From assembly GCA_016710325.1 (NCBI GenBank), contig JADJXK010000002.1, forward strand, positions 806,001-870,000: a stretch of DNA of 64,000 bases, written 5' to 3'. The DNA is from Candidatus Leptofilum proximum (GTDB lineage Bacteria; Chloroflexota; Anaerolineae; Promineifilales; Promineifilaceae). The position numbers and the translations under genes were made by a program. Below the pieces are notes generated by a model. The model saw only the letters and a program-made list of their open reading frames with translations, searched no databases and was not told where the DNA came from. Each line of letters starts with the position of its first letter. Positions within the stretch are counted from its first letter, which is position 1. Below are positions 39,521-47,797 of the stretch, one piece after another.

Positions 39521-40933
39521 GGACTGCTGGCTTTGCATATAAACATTCGACTGGACAGGCAATCCAACAGTTTGCAGAAGCCTGGTTTTTAGGTGCTCAA
39601 ATTGCTGTTTATCAACTTTGGGCTGAGGCACATTGAGTGTCTTGAGAGCAACCACTTTGTCACTTTCAGGTGGGAGCAAAAAGATTTCTCGATGCCTCTG
39701 CCGCCGAATTGTTTGAACGAACATTTCTTTTTGTTCGAGGAGATTTTCATAAACTGGGTTAGCGTTTTTACTTGCGCCCTCGTGTTTGGTTTTTTGCGGA
39801 TCAGGCACAAATAATTCTTCGGCTACAATCCGACCAGTTTTTGTCCCACTGCCAAAAATTACTTTGATCTGTGCCTGATCTAATGCACCTTCAAGTCGAG
39901 CGTTGGCTAATTGGTGCCATCCTTGATGTGCCAGACAGAGGAATAAGCCAAATTTGCGTGCTTCAGAGAGCATTTCCGCTAGTGCTTGAGCCGAACCTTC
40001 ATTGGCCACAAAGCGCTGAAATTCATCCAGCACACAGTACCAACGACGACGCTTATCTTCTTCCAGTTCGACCCTTGAAAGGGCTGCTTGTTCTAACCGT
40101 ACAGCAAGAAGACTACCCAATAAGTTTCTGGTTTCATGATCGCAAGTACCCAGATTGAATATAAGTATTTTGCCCTCATCCATAAATTGCCTGAGGTTGA
40201 GCCTGTTTTCTGACGCACCGAGCATTAGTTTAAGTGAGGGGTTTAGGGTTAAAGCGGTTACTTTGTTTAAGAGGCTCTCTATTCGCAGCGACTGTTCACG
40301 TCCCCACCGTTCAAACCGTTCATAAAAGAACGCTTTGACATCTTCATTTTGACTTTTGTCGAGAAGGGCATCGCGGAACTCTTTGAACATAAACAAGCGA
40401 GGAAGTTCCACTAGGGAAAGCCTATGTTCAATGAGGAGAAGAAGGCCATGCAGCGCAATATTTTTGAACTGCGGTGCAGCGGCTAATTCCTGACTCCAGG
40501 TTCTTTGGAAAGCTTCAATGACGTTACTAACAATGGTATAAGGGGCATCTTTACTTGCCAGCACGTTCATTGGTACAAAGTAATCTTTGTGCCCTGGTTC
40601 GCAGTAAATAAGCTTTGATACGTTTTCCTGTTTAGCCAACCAAGGTTGCTTATCAGAACCAGATTGGAAAGCCAATAGTTTGAGAAGGTTGCTGGCCAAA
40701 TCTCCGTGGGGATCAATTAGACCACAGCCTTGACCGTGATTGATCAGTTGCCACAAGAAACCCTCTAAAAATTTGCTTTTCCCTTTTCCACTTCGTCCAA
40801 CCACATACATATGTGTGTTTAGTTTCTGAAGCTGGATACTGAACTTTGAAATTCCGAAATCTGTATTTCCTATGAACGGTCCTCGCGAGCCAAATTCTAT
40901 CACTTTGGACTTGCTTTGTGAACGAAATAGCAT
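39413..40933 (-). CDS. VirD4/TraG-like DNA-transfer ATPase
   Basis: A 506-residue P-loop ATPase of the HerA/FtsK-VirD4 group. Walker A is VVGRSGKGKSKFLEG (about residue 47), followed by GLIDPHGDLASNLL; Walker B is YCVLDEFQRFV (about 300), preceded by ILIFNLGTCDHETRNLLGS. It lacks N-terminal membrane helices, so it is the soluble type often found with Replic_Relax proteins in ICEs and plasmids of Gram-positives and Chloroflexota. It probably pumps or loads element DNA. No pore or relaxase gene is beside it. The C-terminal about 36 residues are encoded antisense to the Replic_Relax gene. Confidence 0.88.
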   Translation of the reverse strand: MLFRSQSKSKVIEFGSRGPFIGNTDFGISKFSIQLQKLNTHMYVVGRSGKGKSKFLEGFLWQLINHGQGCGLIDPHGDLASNLLKLLAFQSGSDKQPWLAKQENVSKLIYCEPGHKDYFVPMNVLASKDAPYTIVSNVIEAFQRTWSQELAAAPQFKNIALHGLLLLIEHRLSLVELPRLFMFKEFRDALLDKSQNEDVKAFFYERFERWGREQSLRIESLLNKVTALTLNPSLKLMLGASENRLNLRQFMDEGKILIFNLGTCDHETRNLLGSLLAVRLEQAALSRVELEEDKRRRWYCVLDEFQRFVANEGSAQALAEMLSEARKFGLFLCLAHQGWHQLANARLEGALDQAQIKVIFGSGTKTGRIVAEELFVPDPQKTKHEGASKNANPVYENLLEQKEMFVQTIRRQRHREIFLLPPESDKVVALKTLNVPQPKVDKQQFEHLKTRLLQTVGLPVQSNVYMQSQQSSNGQHRLSVPRAGKVIQYPSVNWRQRQVFQAERSV

Positions 40934-41377
40934 GGGATTATTTATTCATTAAATCACAAAGATATGCCATTTCTTAGGGCTAATTTACTATAGAGGATGT
41001 GTGAAAAACGGGAATTATCCTAGAACAAATTTCTTATAAGCCTCCTTCCAAGTGAGAGCGGTTGAAGGAGATTCAGCAGATTTTTGGATGTTATAGGAGG
41101 GTGTTTTTATCGATTTCTATTCGCCTTCAAGGGCTAAAAAGGGAGTTAGTGAAACCAGATAAAATTCAGCGAGAGTTAGAGCGTTTTTTAAAGAAGAAAT
41201 ATAAGCATACTAAAACGAATGATAAGACTAATAACACAAGAAGGTTACTATTCAATCCATAGCGCATACATCTAAAAGAAGCATAGTTGCTTAAAGCACA
41301 ATGATGTTCATAGGTTAACTCGGGTCCCATTTAACACAGCGTATCAATTGCTGTCGGTTAAATCAATAGACCTAAGC
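40934..41377. other. Gene-poor stretch at the right end of the element
   Basis: AT-rich. A 66-codon frame at 41062-41262 (basic, KKKYKHTKTNDKTNN tail) has only a TTG start and no RBS, so I do not call it. No tRNA, att copy or terminator was found here. The right border of the element is probably inside this stretch. Confidence 0.5.
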
Positions 41378-41800
41378 CTATTTTTTGACAAATGGTAAAT
41401 ATAATGTGTTTGATGTAATCGAAATCAGATTGGTGCGAATATAAAGATCGGTGCCATTGGAGCTCGTGACAGCTAAACTTACTGAATATACTCCCGAATC
41501 GCTGTAAGTATGAATGGGATTTGGTAGGGTACTCGAAAACCCATCTCCAAAATTCCAATCCCAAGATGTGATCTCCCCAACTGATGTATCTTTAAATGTT
41601 ACTGTATGTGGGACTGTTCCAATGACAGGATTGGCTTCAAACCGTGCCTCAGGCCCTACCCGAATACTCAGTGAAAACGTATCACTCATGTTGGGAGATT
41701 CTTCCAAATATGCTTGAATGATGACTTTCTGGCTTTCCCCACTCATTACATCATCTGGAATATTCAGACCGACATTAAGTGACAAATTTGTATCTGGGTC
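41378..41800 (-). pseudogene. 5'-truncated secreted PKD-domain protein
   Basis: The frame carries one PKD domain (FEANPVIGTVPHTVTFKD, WDWNFGDGFSSTLPNPIHTY, GVYSVSLAVTSSNG) and ends in TLYLPFVKK. A terminal YLPxV-type tail is frequent in secreted Chloroflexota proteins (recalled, not searched). The N-terminal part, including any signal peptide, is missing, and the frame runs into the Phd remnant on the other strand. It is host debris beside the element. Confidence 0.6.
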
Positions 41801-41818
41801 GAGAGTTCTCTGGGACGA

Positions 41819-41971
41819 GAGATTATCATCACTTCTAGAGGAAAACCGAATGCCAAACTAACTGCCACTGAAGATGAAAATAATCTTGCCCCTGAGGGCG
41901 AGCTATTTGGTATTTGGGCTGACCATGAATTGTCTGAAGATGTCGATGCTTATATTCGGGGCATTCGATAA
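41819..41971 (+). pseudogene. Remnant of a Phd/YefM-type antitoxin
   Basis: Translated from 41819 the frame reads EIIITSRGKPNAKL, then ELFGIWADHELSEDVDAYIRGIR and a stop at 41969-41971. This is the second half of a Phd-fold antitoxin including its toxin-binding tail. The N-terminal DNA-binding part and the toxin gene are absent. It overlaps the 3' end of the flippase gene by about 20 bp. Confidence 0.65.
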
Positions 41972-43269
41972 CGCTTCATCCCTAAAAGTAGCATCACCAA
42001 CAGCCACTCGCCCAGGACCAGTCCCCAGGCCACGCCGGGCAGTCCCAGCCGGGTAAAGGCTGCGGTGGTCAGTACGGCCGTTCCCACCAATACCACAAAC
42101 GTCGCCAGCAGCACCCGCTTTTCCCGCCCCGCCACCACCAATTCTACCGACAGCGGCAGCGAGAGCGTAAACGGAATCACACCCCAGGCCAAAATTTGCA
42201 GCAGCGGCACGGCCGTTTCATACCCCACACCAAACAGCAAACTCACCAACGGCCGCGCCAGCAGCCACAAACCCACCGCCGCTAAAACACCATAGCCCAG
42301 CAATCCTTTTTGATAGTTGGCAATTAGCAATTGGCTATTAGAAATTGGTAATCTCCAATTTCCAATCTCCAATCTCTCTCTCGCCAACACCGGAAACAGC
42401 GCCCCCATCACCGCCCCCGGCAGCAGGCGGGCTGCTTCCACCAGGCGCAAGGCCGCCGCCAGCTGGCCTGTTTGCCCCTCGGTGCCCAGCCAGCCCAGGA
42501 GGAGGATGCCCAATCGTTGCAGCAGCACGGCCGTTCCCACCAGCAGCGCCAGCCAGAAGCCGGTTTTGGCCAGGGCCACGACTGCCTGCCAGCGAAACAG
42601 CGGCCAGTTCAACCCAAAGCCGGGCAGCACCCGGTGGCACAGCCACCAACCTGCCCCGGCGCTGGCAGCCTGCGCCGCCAGCAGCCAGCCCATCAACGCT
42701 GCAAATCCACCGCCCAGCACAAACACAACGGCCGTTCCCACCACCTGCAAAACGGCCGTGCTCAACGTCAGAGCCGCCAGCCAGCCCATCTGCTCATGGC
42801 CGCGCAGAACGGCGCTGGTGAGCGTGAGAAAAGCCAGCGGCAGCAGCGACCAGCCGTACAGCCGCAGCCCTGTCACCGTCGCCGCAGACTGTCCTGCAAA
42901 CGGCAGCACAAAAAGGAGTCCAATAAAAATGCCCGCCAACAGCAGCTGCAAAACCAACGCAGCGACCAGCGGAACGGTGCTGGTTTGCCGCTCCGCACCA
43001 ACCTGGCGCAGCAGCACCGTGTCCAGGCCAAAGGTGCTGAAGACGTTGCCCAGGTAGAGAACGGCCGTCACCCACGCCACTTGTCCCAAACCCACCTCAC
43101 CCAACTGCCGCGCTACCAGCGCCGTAAACAGCAGCAAAATCGCCTGCTGCCCCACCCGTGCCGCCAATAACCACGCCGCATTCCACCCAATGCGATTAGC
43201 CACAGAGAACACAGAGGGGAATGAGGAAAAGCGAGCGGGCCGATTTGCGTCTTCTTCGACTCTCCTCAT
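41950..43269 (-). CDS. Polysaccharide flippase (Wzx/MOP superfamily), last gene of the locus
   Basis: A 439-residue protein with about 12-14 membrane helices and the usual start of Wzx-like proteins (WLLAARVGQQAILLLFTALVARQLGEVGLG). It should flip lipid-linked glycans. Two dispersed repeats are translated in it: the N-terminal VEEDANRPARFSSFPSVFSVAN comes from the CACAGAG repeat at 43197, and LEIGNWRLPISNSQLLIAN comes from the heptamer tract at 42328. The ATG abuts the stop of the methyltransferase gene. Confidence 0.85.
   Translation of the reverse strand: MRRVEEDANRPARFSSFPSVFSVANRIGWNAAWLLAARVGQQAILLLFTALVARQLGEVGLGQVAWVTAVLYLGNVFSTFGLDTVLLRQVGAERQTSTVPLVAALVLQLLLAGIFIGLLFVLPFAGQSAATVTGLRLYGWSLLPLAFLTLTSAVLRGHEQMGWLAALTLSTAVLQVVGTAVVFVLGGGFAALMGWLLAAQAASAGAGWWLCHRVLPGFGLNWPLFRWQAVVALAKTGFWLALLVGTAVLLQRLGILLLGWLGTEGQTGQLAAALRLVEAARLLPGAVMGALFPVLARERLEIGNWRLPISNSQLLIANYQKGLLGYGVLAAVGLWLLARPLVSLLFGVGYETAVPLLQILAWGVIPFTLSLPLSVELVVAGREKRVLLATFVVLVGTAVLTTAAFTRLGLPGVAWGLVLGEWLLVMLLLGMKRYRMPRI
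42328..42378. repeat. GGAGATT-type heptamer tract inside the flippase gene
   Basis: On the minus strand tandem GGAGATT/GGAAATT units followed by inverted AATTTCTAAT and CAATTGCTAATT copies are read through in frame, adding about 20 polar residues between two membrane helices of the flippase. Confidence 0.75.
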
Positions 43270-43316
43270 TTACTTCTCCACAATCTCTGTGTCCTCTGTG
43301 GCCAAAACAATAATGG
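43197..43316. repeat. CACAGAG-type palindrome over the flippase start
   Basis: CCACAGAGAACACAGAGG at the left and ATCTCTGTGTCCTCTGTGG at the right bracket about 80 bases. It encodes the C-terminal ATEDTE of the methyltransferase and the first about 25 residues of the flippase, so it sits across a gene junction without breaking either frame. Confidence 0.8.
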
Positions 43317-45186
43317 GAAACTGGGCCGGTTCGCGCTGGCGGCGCAGGGCTACTTTGACGGCGCGCACCCAGCGCCGCCAGCCGGGCACGGTCTCGATTT
43401 TATGCCAGCGCAGGCCCAGCTCCGTGGCCAACTGCTTTAAGCGGGCTGGCGTCAAGAAGTTCTCGCTGGGCAGCGTGTTGGAGGCGAAGCCAAGCTGCTG
43501 CAAAAAGGTAGCTTCCCGCTCGGCGACCATTTGCTGGCCGCTGGAAGGGTGCTGATAGACGGCCGTATCCAGCACCACCACCTGCCCGCCCGGCCGCAAA
43601 ACCCGCCGCGCCTCGCGCAATGTCACCACATAATCCACCGAGTAGTGAAAAGCAGCATTAAAAATCACCAGGTCCGCCTGCCCGGCATCCAGCGGCAGCT
43701 GATCAAACTCCGCCTGTAAGCAGACAAACTCCGTTTCATAGTGGCGACGTACTCCCAGCCCGTCCCAATCGTTTACGCCTAAGTCCACCGCCGCCACCAC
43801 GTGCCCCCGCGCCGCCAGCCGGTTGGCCAGCCAGCCATTGCCCGCGCCCAGATCGAGGATGTGTAACGGCCGTTTCAACCTTTGCTCCAACGGCCGTACC
43901 ACCCGCCCAATCAGCACCCCAAAGCTCCGCGCCCGCTCCTCCCAACCGCTTTTTAACCGCGAAGCTCGCAAAGAGCGCCCAGTAAAATCTGTGGAATCTG
44001 TGTTTATCTGTGTCCTATCTTTCCCGACAAAGGGCAGTGCCTGGTAAAAGGCTGAATCTTCACTGCCGCGCCCCTCGCTGCGGCGCACCGTCTCGTATTC
44101 CTGGCGGAACTGCGCCAGCGCCGCCGCCCGCTCCGGCGGCAAAAAGCGCCAGATGCCCGCCTCGCAAGCAAACGTCAGCCCATCCACCGGGCAGCGCACC
44201 GCCTCGGCCGTTTCCCACTCCAGCGGACCACGGCAAACCGGGCAGGCGAAAGTAAATTGACTCCCTCCTTGGTTCTCACCCTGAGAGGCGAATGATGGTT
44301 CCCTCCCCCTGAGAGGGGGAGGGCCAGGGTGGGGGTCAAACCTCACCGTCAACACAAAAAAATCCCCAATGCGGTTAAACAACGGCCGTTCCGCCAACCA
44401 ATCATCCAACTGCACCAGCCAGCCAAACAGGCGCGGATGCCGCCGGGCAAAGCGGTCATTGTCGGCCGTGGGCGTTACGATTGAAAGTCCACTTAGCTCC
44501 AGCAGGTGAAAGTCCGGTCCCAACGCCTGCTGTACCTGCCCCGGCGTGAAGTAAAACGTGCGGAACTGTATCCCTTCTACGTTGGCCACCACGCCGCCGC
44601 GCCGCAGCCGCCGCGTGGCCACGCGCCAATCTTTGGCCAGCAGCGCCAGCTCCCAAGGGCACACCGGCGGCATGATCACCCAGGTGAGCACCCCGCCGGG
44701 CTTAAGCAGGTGAGGCAGATGACGGGTAACGGCCGTTAAATCCGCCACGCAGTTTAAGCCGCCAAAATTGGAAAAGATGGCATCAAAAGGGCCACCCTCT
44801 ACCTTGTCTAGTTCGGTGAAAGAGCAGAGTTGAGGGGTGAAACGGCCGTCCAGCCCCAACATCTCCTTTTTCCGCGCCATCTCGGCCACCATGCCAGGGG
44901 CGATGTCCGTAGCGTGCACGCGATAGCCCCGTTCGACCAATGCCACGGCGTCCAGGCCAGTGCCCGCGTTTAGCTCCAAAATGTGGCTGCCCGGCGGTGT
45001 CCAGCGCGCCACCTGGGCATACACCTTCTGCCGCATCCGCGTCAGATTGGTATGATCCTGCCCAAAGGCATCATACACGCCCGCCTTGCGCGAAAAAGCG
45101 GCCGCCACCTGCGAAAGCTGGAGATTGGAGATTGGAGATTGGAGATTAGAAGCGCGTTCGCCCGCTTCCCACTTTTCACTTTTCAC
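43270..45186 (-). CDS. Tandem SAM methyltransferase with internal zinc-ribbon segment
   Basis: A 638-residue protein. The first methyltransferase domain has LELNAGTGLDAVALVERG (about residues 70-87), the second LDLGAGNGWLANRLAARG (about 447-464). Between them a Trm112-like ribbon (CPVCRGPLEW and VRCPVDG) is visible. Repeats are translated at four places: the N-terminus (NLQSPISNLQ), FDPHPGPPPLRGREPSF, RTQINTDSTDFTG, and the C-terminal ATEDTE. The true start is uncertain because the first about 26 codons are repeat DNA. Its place in the locus suggests methylation of a glycan or lipid carrier. Confidence 0.8.
   Translation of the reverse strand: MKSEKWEAGERASNLQSPISNLQLSQVAAAFSRKAGVYDAFGQDHTNLTRMRQKVYAQVARWTPPGSHILELNAGTGLDAVALVERGYRVHATDIAPGMVAEMARKKEMLGLDGRFTPQLCSFTELDKVEGGPFDAIFSNFGGLNCVADLTAVTRHLPHLLKPGGVLTWVIMPPVCPWELALLAKDWRVATRRLRRGGVVANVEGIQFRTFYFTPGQVQQALGPDFHLLELSGLSIVTPTADNDRFARRHPRLFGWLVQLDDWLAERPLFNRIGDFFVLTVRFDPHPGPPPLRGREPSFASQGENQGGSQFTFACPVCRGPLEWETAEAVRCPVDGLTFACEAGIWRFLPPERAAALAQFRQEYETVRRSEGRGSEDSAFYQALPFVGKDRTQINTDSTDFTGRSLRASRLKSGWEERARSFGVLIGRVVRPLEQRLKRPLHILDLGAGNGWLANRLAARGHVVAAVDLGVNDWDGLGVRRHYETEFVCLQAEFDQLPLDAGQADLVIFNAAFHYSVDYVVTLREARRVLRPGGQVVVLDTAVYQHPSSGQQMVAEREATFLQQLGFASNTLPSENFLTPARLKQLATELGLRWHKIETVPGWRRWVRAVKVALRRQREPAQFPIIVLATEDTEIVEK
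43986..44016. repeat. CACAGAT-type repeat inside the methyltransferase gene
   Basis: ATCTGTG units at 9-base steps, read on the minus strand as RTQINTDSTDFT. In frame, no stop. Confidence 0.7.
44261..44337. repeat. CCCTGAGAGGG-type palindrome inside the methyltransferase gene
   Basis: CCCTCCCC and GGGGGAGGG face each other around CTGAGA, with a second CCTGAGAGG on the left. On the minus strand it is read as HPGPPPLRGREPSFASQGE, a peptide I recall as a common translation of a dispersed repeat. It lies between the first methyltransferase domain and the ribbon. Confidence 0.7.
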
Positions 45187-45284
45187 TTTTTATTTCACCT
45201 GGCGAGGCAAGCGGGAGCATGGTCGTTGAGTTGGTCCAAAGTTACACCCGCCTGCCTCGCCCCTACTTTTCACTTATCACTTCA
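45118..45284. repeat. Cluster of GGAGATT and AGTGAAA heptamer tracts
   Basis: Four tandem GGAGATT units (45121-45150), then inverted TTTCACT tracts (45173-45190 and 45267-45281). It covers the start of the methyltransferase gene and the 3' end of the radical SAM gene. GAGGCAAGCGGG/CCCGCCTGCCTC near 45203 and 45246 are also inverted copies. Confidence 0.65.
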
Positions 45285-46813
45285 GGCTGAGGTGTTGGCC
45301 GGGCCGATTCCGTGAATGGCATGTGTGGCAGGAGTGGCTGCGCATGTTCGGCCAGCGCCAGCCGGTTAAGCCGCCAGCGGGCCAGCGGCAGCGTGGCCCA
45401 GCGATAGCCAATCGCTGCCAGCTCACGCAGGTGGGCCAATCGCCATTTGCCTGGTTGGGTCGCGATTTGCCGCAGCGTGCGCCAGCCGCGCCGGGCGCGG
45501 AACTCCTTGTGCACCACCGTGTGCAGCTGGCGGTAAAACGCCGTGGGAAACGGCCCCTGGTACATCATTGCCAGGTCGGCCGAATCGACCCAGTTTTGCT
45601 GCGGCCCCAGCTGTGCCGCCACCCGCTGGTGAAAACGTGTGCCTGGCAGCGGGTACGAAACCGAAATGCCGATGTCGTCCGGCAGGCAGTCGCGCACCAG
45701 CTGGAGCGTTTTTTCGATGTCGGCCCGGGTTTCGCCGGGATAGCCAAACTGGAGGAAAAAGCCAACCTTGATGCCCGCCCCTTGCAGCTGCGCCGCTGCC
45801 TGGCGGATTTGCGGCACCGTGGTTCCCTTCTCCATCGCGTCCAAAATCTTTTGCGAACCGGATTCCGCGCCGAGCCAGATGATGTCACAGCCCGCCCGCT
45901 TGAGCGCTGCCACGTTTTCCGCCTGGCGCACGATCAAATCGGCCCGGCTGAGGCATTTGAAGGGCAGCTGCACATTTTGAGCAGCGACCTCACCGGCAAA
46001 TTCGGGCCACCAGCCTGGTTTTAGCCCCATGATGTCGTCGGCAAACCAGATGTGGTCGGGCTGGAAGGTGGTTTGCAGCCAGCGCATTTCGGCGGCGACG
46101 CTGTGCGGGCTGCGAGCGTTGTAGCGCTGGCCCCAGATCGGCTTGGCGCACCAGTTGCAGTGGTAGGGGCAGCCGCGCGTCGTCACCATGTTCATCGAAT
46201 AGTAGCCATGCCGGTCCAGCCAGATGCGGCGGTATTTCTCCACATCCACCAGGTCCCAGGCGGGGTACGGCAGGTCGTCGACGGCCGTGAGGACGGGACG
46301 GTGCGGGTTTTGGCAAATGTGGTCACCGTTTTTGTAGGCCAGGCCAGGGATTTGGGCGAAGGGTTGGGTGGAACGGCCGTCCAACACCCCCAACAGCTCC
46401 AGCATCGTCTCTTCCCCTTCACCCAGCAGCACAAAATCGGCCCCGGCTTGCAGGTAGCTGGCCGCATGGTCCGTCGCATCCGAACCGCAGAGGATGACGG
46501 TACAGCCCTGGTCCCTGGCCATGGCGATCATGTTGAAGGCTGCCTGGCGCATCGCCAACAGGCACATTTTGGAGAGATAGTTGAAGCTGTCTTCGTAGAT
46601 GATGGCGCAGCGGGGGCGGTGCTGCGCCAGCGCCACCTGCCACTCTGCTTCCGAATCGGCCAGCATGGCGTCGAAAAGAGCGACGCTGTAACCCGCCTGC
46701 CGCGCCACGCTGGCGGCGTACAGCGTACCCAGCGGCGGATACGGCTGCATGGCTCGCCACAGCTTGGGATCAAACTTCAGGTAATACGATTGGCCAAACA
46801 AAATCTCAGTCAT
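45263..46813 (-). CDS. B12-binding-domain radical SAM protein
   Basis: A 516-residue protein. The N-terminal about 150 residues form a cobalamin-binding-like Rossmann domain (YPPLGTLYAASVARQAGY, GSDATDHAASYLQAGADFVLLGEGEET). The radical SAM cluster is TTRGCPYHCNWCAKP (CxxxCxxC, about residue 210). A DxHxxG cobalamin motif is not present in canonical form. Such enzymes often do methylations or rearrangements in the synthesis of cell-surface or secondary metabolites. The ATG at 46813 was chosen over a GTG four codons upstream. Its end lies in repeat DNA (EVISEK). Confidence 0.85.
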   Translation of the reverse strand: MTEILFGQSYYLKFDPKLWRAMQPYPPLGTLYAASVARQAGYSVALFDAMLADSEAEWQVALAQHRPRCAIIYEDSFNYLSKMCLLAMRQAAFNMIAMARDQGCTVILCGSDATDHAASYLQAGADFVLLGEGEETMLELLGVLDGRSTQPFAQIPGLAYKNGDHICQNPHRPVLTAVDDLPYPAWDLVDVEKYRRIWLDRHGYYSMNMVTTRGCPYHCNWCAKPIWGQRYNARSPHSVAAEMRWLQTTFQPDHIWFADDIMGLKPGWWPEFAGEVAAQNVQLPFKCLSRADLIVRQAENVAALKRAGCDIIWLGAESGSQKILDAMEKGTTVPQIRQAAAQLQGAGIKVGFFLQFGYPGETRADIEKTLQLVRDCLPDDIGISVSYPLPGTRFHQRVAAQLGPQQNWVDSADLAMMYQGPFPTAFYRQLHTVVHKEFRARRGWRTLRQIATQPGKWRLAHLRELAAIGYRWATLPLARWRLNRLALAEHAQPLLPHMPFTESARPTPQPEVISEK

Positions 46814-46819
46814 AATTTT

Positions 46820-46897
46820 TTTCACCGCAAAGGACGCAAAGACCGCAAAGGTTTTTAAGCTTTTTATCCTTTGCGCGCTTGGCGCACTTTGCGGTTA
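46820..46897. repeat. Palindrome of CGCAAAG units
   Basis: CCGCAAAGGACGCAAAGACC is matched by inverted CCTTTGCGCGCTTGGCGCA and CTTTGCGG copies. It fills the gap between two genes. Confidence 0.8.
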
Positions 46898-47797
46898 ATC
46901 ATTGACGGACGATGCCAGACGTTGTTCGTAGGCGGTGAGGGTGCGATGTTGGTGGGCCTGGAAGTGGCCTTTGCAGATAACGGCCGTAAAACAACTCTCG
47001 CCCGATCCATTTTGCTGACTTTTTAACCGGGCAATTTTACGCTGCTGTTCCCACTGCTCCAACCAGCCGCCCAGCGGCGTGCGCAGCGGCAGTTCGGCCA
47101 CGGTTTGCGGCCAGTGGGCTGGCTCCGGTTCGGGAATCTGCACCAGCGGTGGACCGTCGGCGTTAGGCAGAAAATCACATGCCCAGCAGTTGTGCTGGCG
47201 CAGCCTGTCGTAGACGGCGTGGCCAAACAAGGGCACCATTTGCACAATTTCGCGGGCGGTGTAGAGGTTGCGCTCGGGCAGCGTCAGGGCCGATTCGGCG
47301 ACAAAGTAATTGGGGCAGAGCACAATACCGCGCCGCGCCGCCAGCCGGACGATACCAATCACCAGCGCGCGGGCCAGCCAGAGACGGCCGTTTTCCGTCA
47401 CCAAAAAATAATCAATGTCTGCCTCATCCCCCACGTTGTTCATGGCCAGGGAACCCGTCACGGCCACCATGCGCACAAAGGGCAGCTGCGCCATGCGACG
47501 GCCGTAGCGCACCGCCTCCGGCCACCACTGCTGAGACCGCAGCCGCCGCTCTCGGCGAATTTCAACAATCGCTTCCCGGCCTGACAGGCAGAAAAATCCT
47601 TCATGATGGCTCAAACAATCGGCCAGCGCCGGACTGCCCACCAGGGTAGTCGCCACCGCGCTGGGCGTCGCCGCCACGCCTTCCAGGTAGCGGTGAATCT
47701 CCACGGCCGTTAGCGGATAGTCAAACAAATCGACGTAGGCCACGGTGCGCCAGATGGCTTGCTCCAGGGGGGTGAGAGCGGCGGGTGCGTGGTTCAT
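46895..47797 (-). CDS. Nucleotidyltransferase-fold protein
   Basis: A 300-residue protein. An N-terminal winged-helix-like part (AIWRTVAYVDLFDYPLTAVEIHRYL) is followed by a nucleotidyltransferase core with VTGSLAMNNVGDEADIDYFLVT, where GS and DxD are the active-site pattern, and a helical region with LCPNYFVAESAL. The ATG overlaps the ligase stop (ATGA). It might add a nucleotide to a small molecule or protein in the polysaccharide pathway; the exact role is unknown. Confidence 0.75.
   Translation of the reverse strand: MNHAPAALTPLEQAIWRTVAYVDLFDYPLTAVEIHRYLEGVAATPSAVATTLVGSPALADCLSHHEGFFCLSGREAIVEIRRERRLRSQQWWPEAVRYGRRMAQLPFVRMVAVTGSLAMNNVGDEADIDYFLVTENGRLWLARALVIGIVRLAARRGIVLCPNYFVAESALTLPERNLYTAREIVQMVPLFGHAVYDRLRQHNCWACDFLPNADGPPLVQIPEPEPAHWPQTVAELPLRTPLGGWLEQWEQQRKIARLKSQQNGSGESCFTAVICKGHFQAHQHRTLTAYEQRLASSVND

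Larger units (their letters stand above)
33621..41340. mobile_element. Integrated plasmid-like element (int, parA, Replic_Relax, VirD4-like)
   Basis: Left end at the tRNA-Arg fragment. The right end is not defined: no second att or complete tRNA-Arg was found, and debris begins at about 41.35 kb. The block is visibly AT-richer than the flanks and has one ACGGCCGT in over 8 kb against about one per 0.5 kb outside. It carries integration, partition, replication-relaxation and DNA-transfer-ATPase genes and a large structured RNA candidate. No relaxase with a HUH motif and no mating-pore gene is present, so it is at most mobilisable or integrative-replicative. Confidence 0.8.

Noticed and set aside
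41062..41262. 66-codon basic frame at the element's right end
   Set aside because: TTG start without ribosome site, Lys/Thr/Asn-rich low complexity, no homology recognised.
41797..41820. Second att site (GGTCGAGAGTTC resembles the T-arm GGTCGGGAGTTC)
   Set aside because: Only 12 bases with one mismatch, and in the opposite orientation to what integration into the minus-strand tRNA would give.
42317..43170. Plus-strand frames of up to 246 codons opposite the flippase
   Set aside because: Ser/Pro/Arg-rich shadow text of a transmembrane gene on the other strand, without motifs or a start signal.
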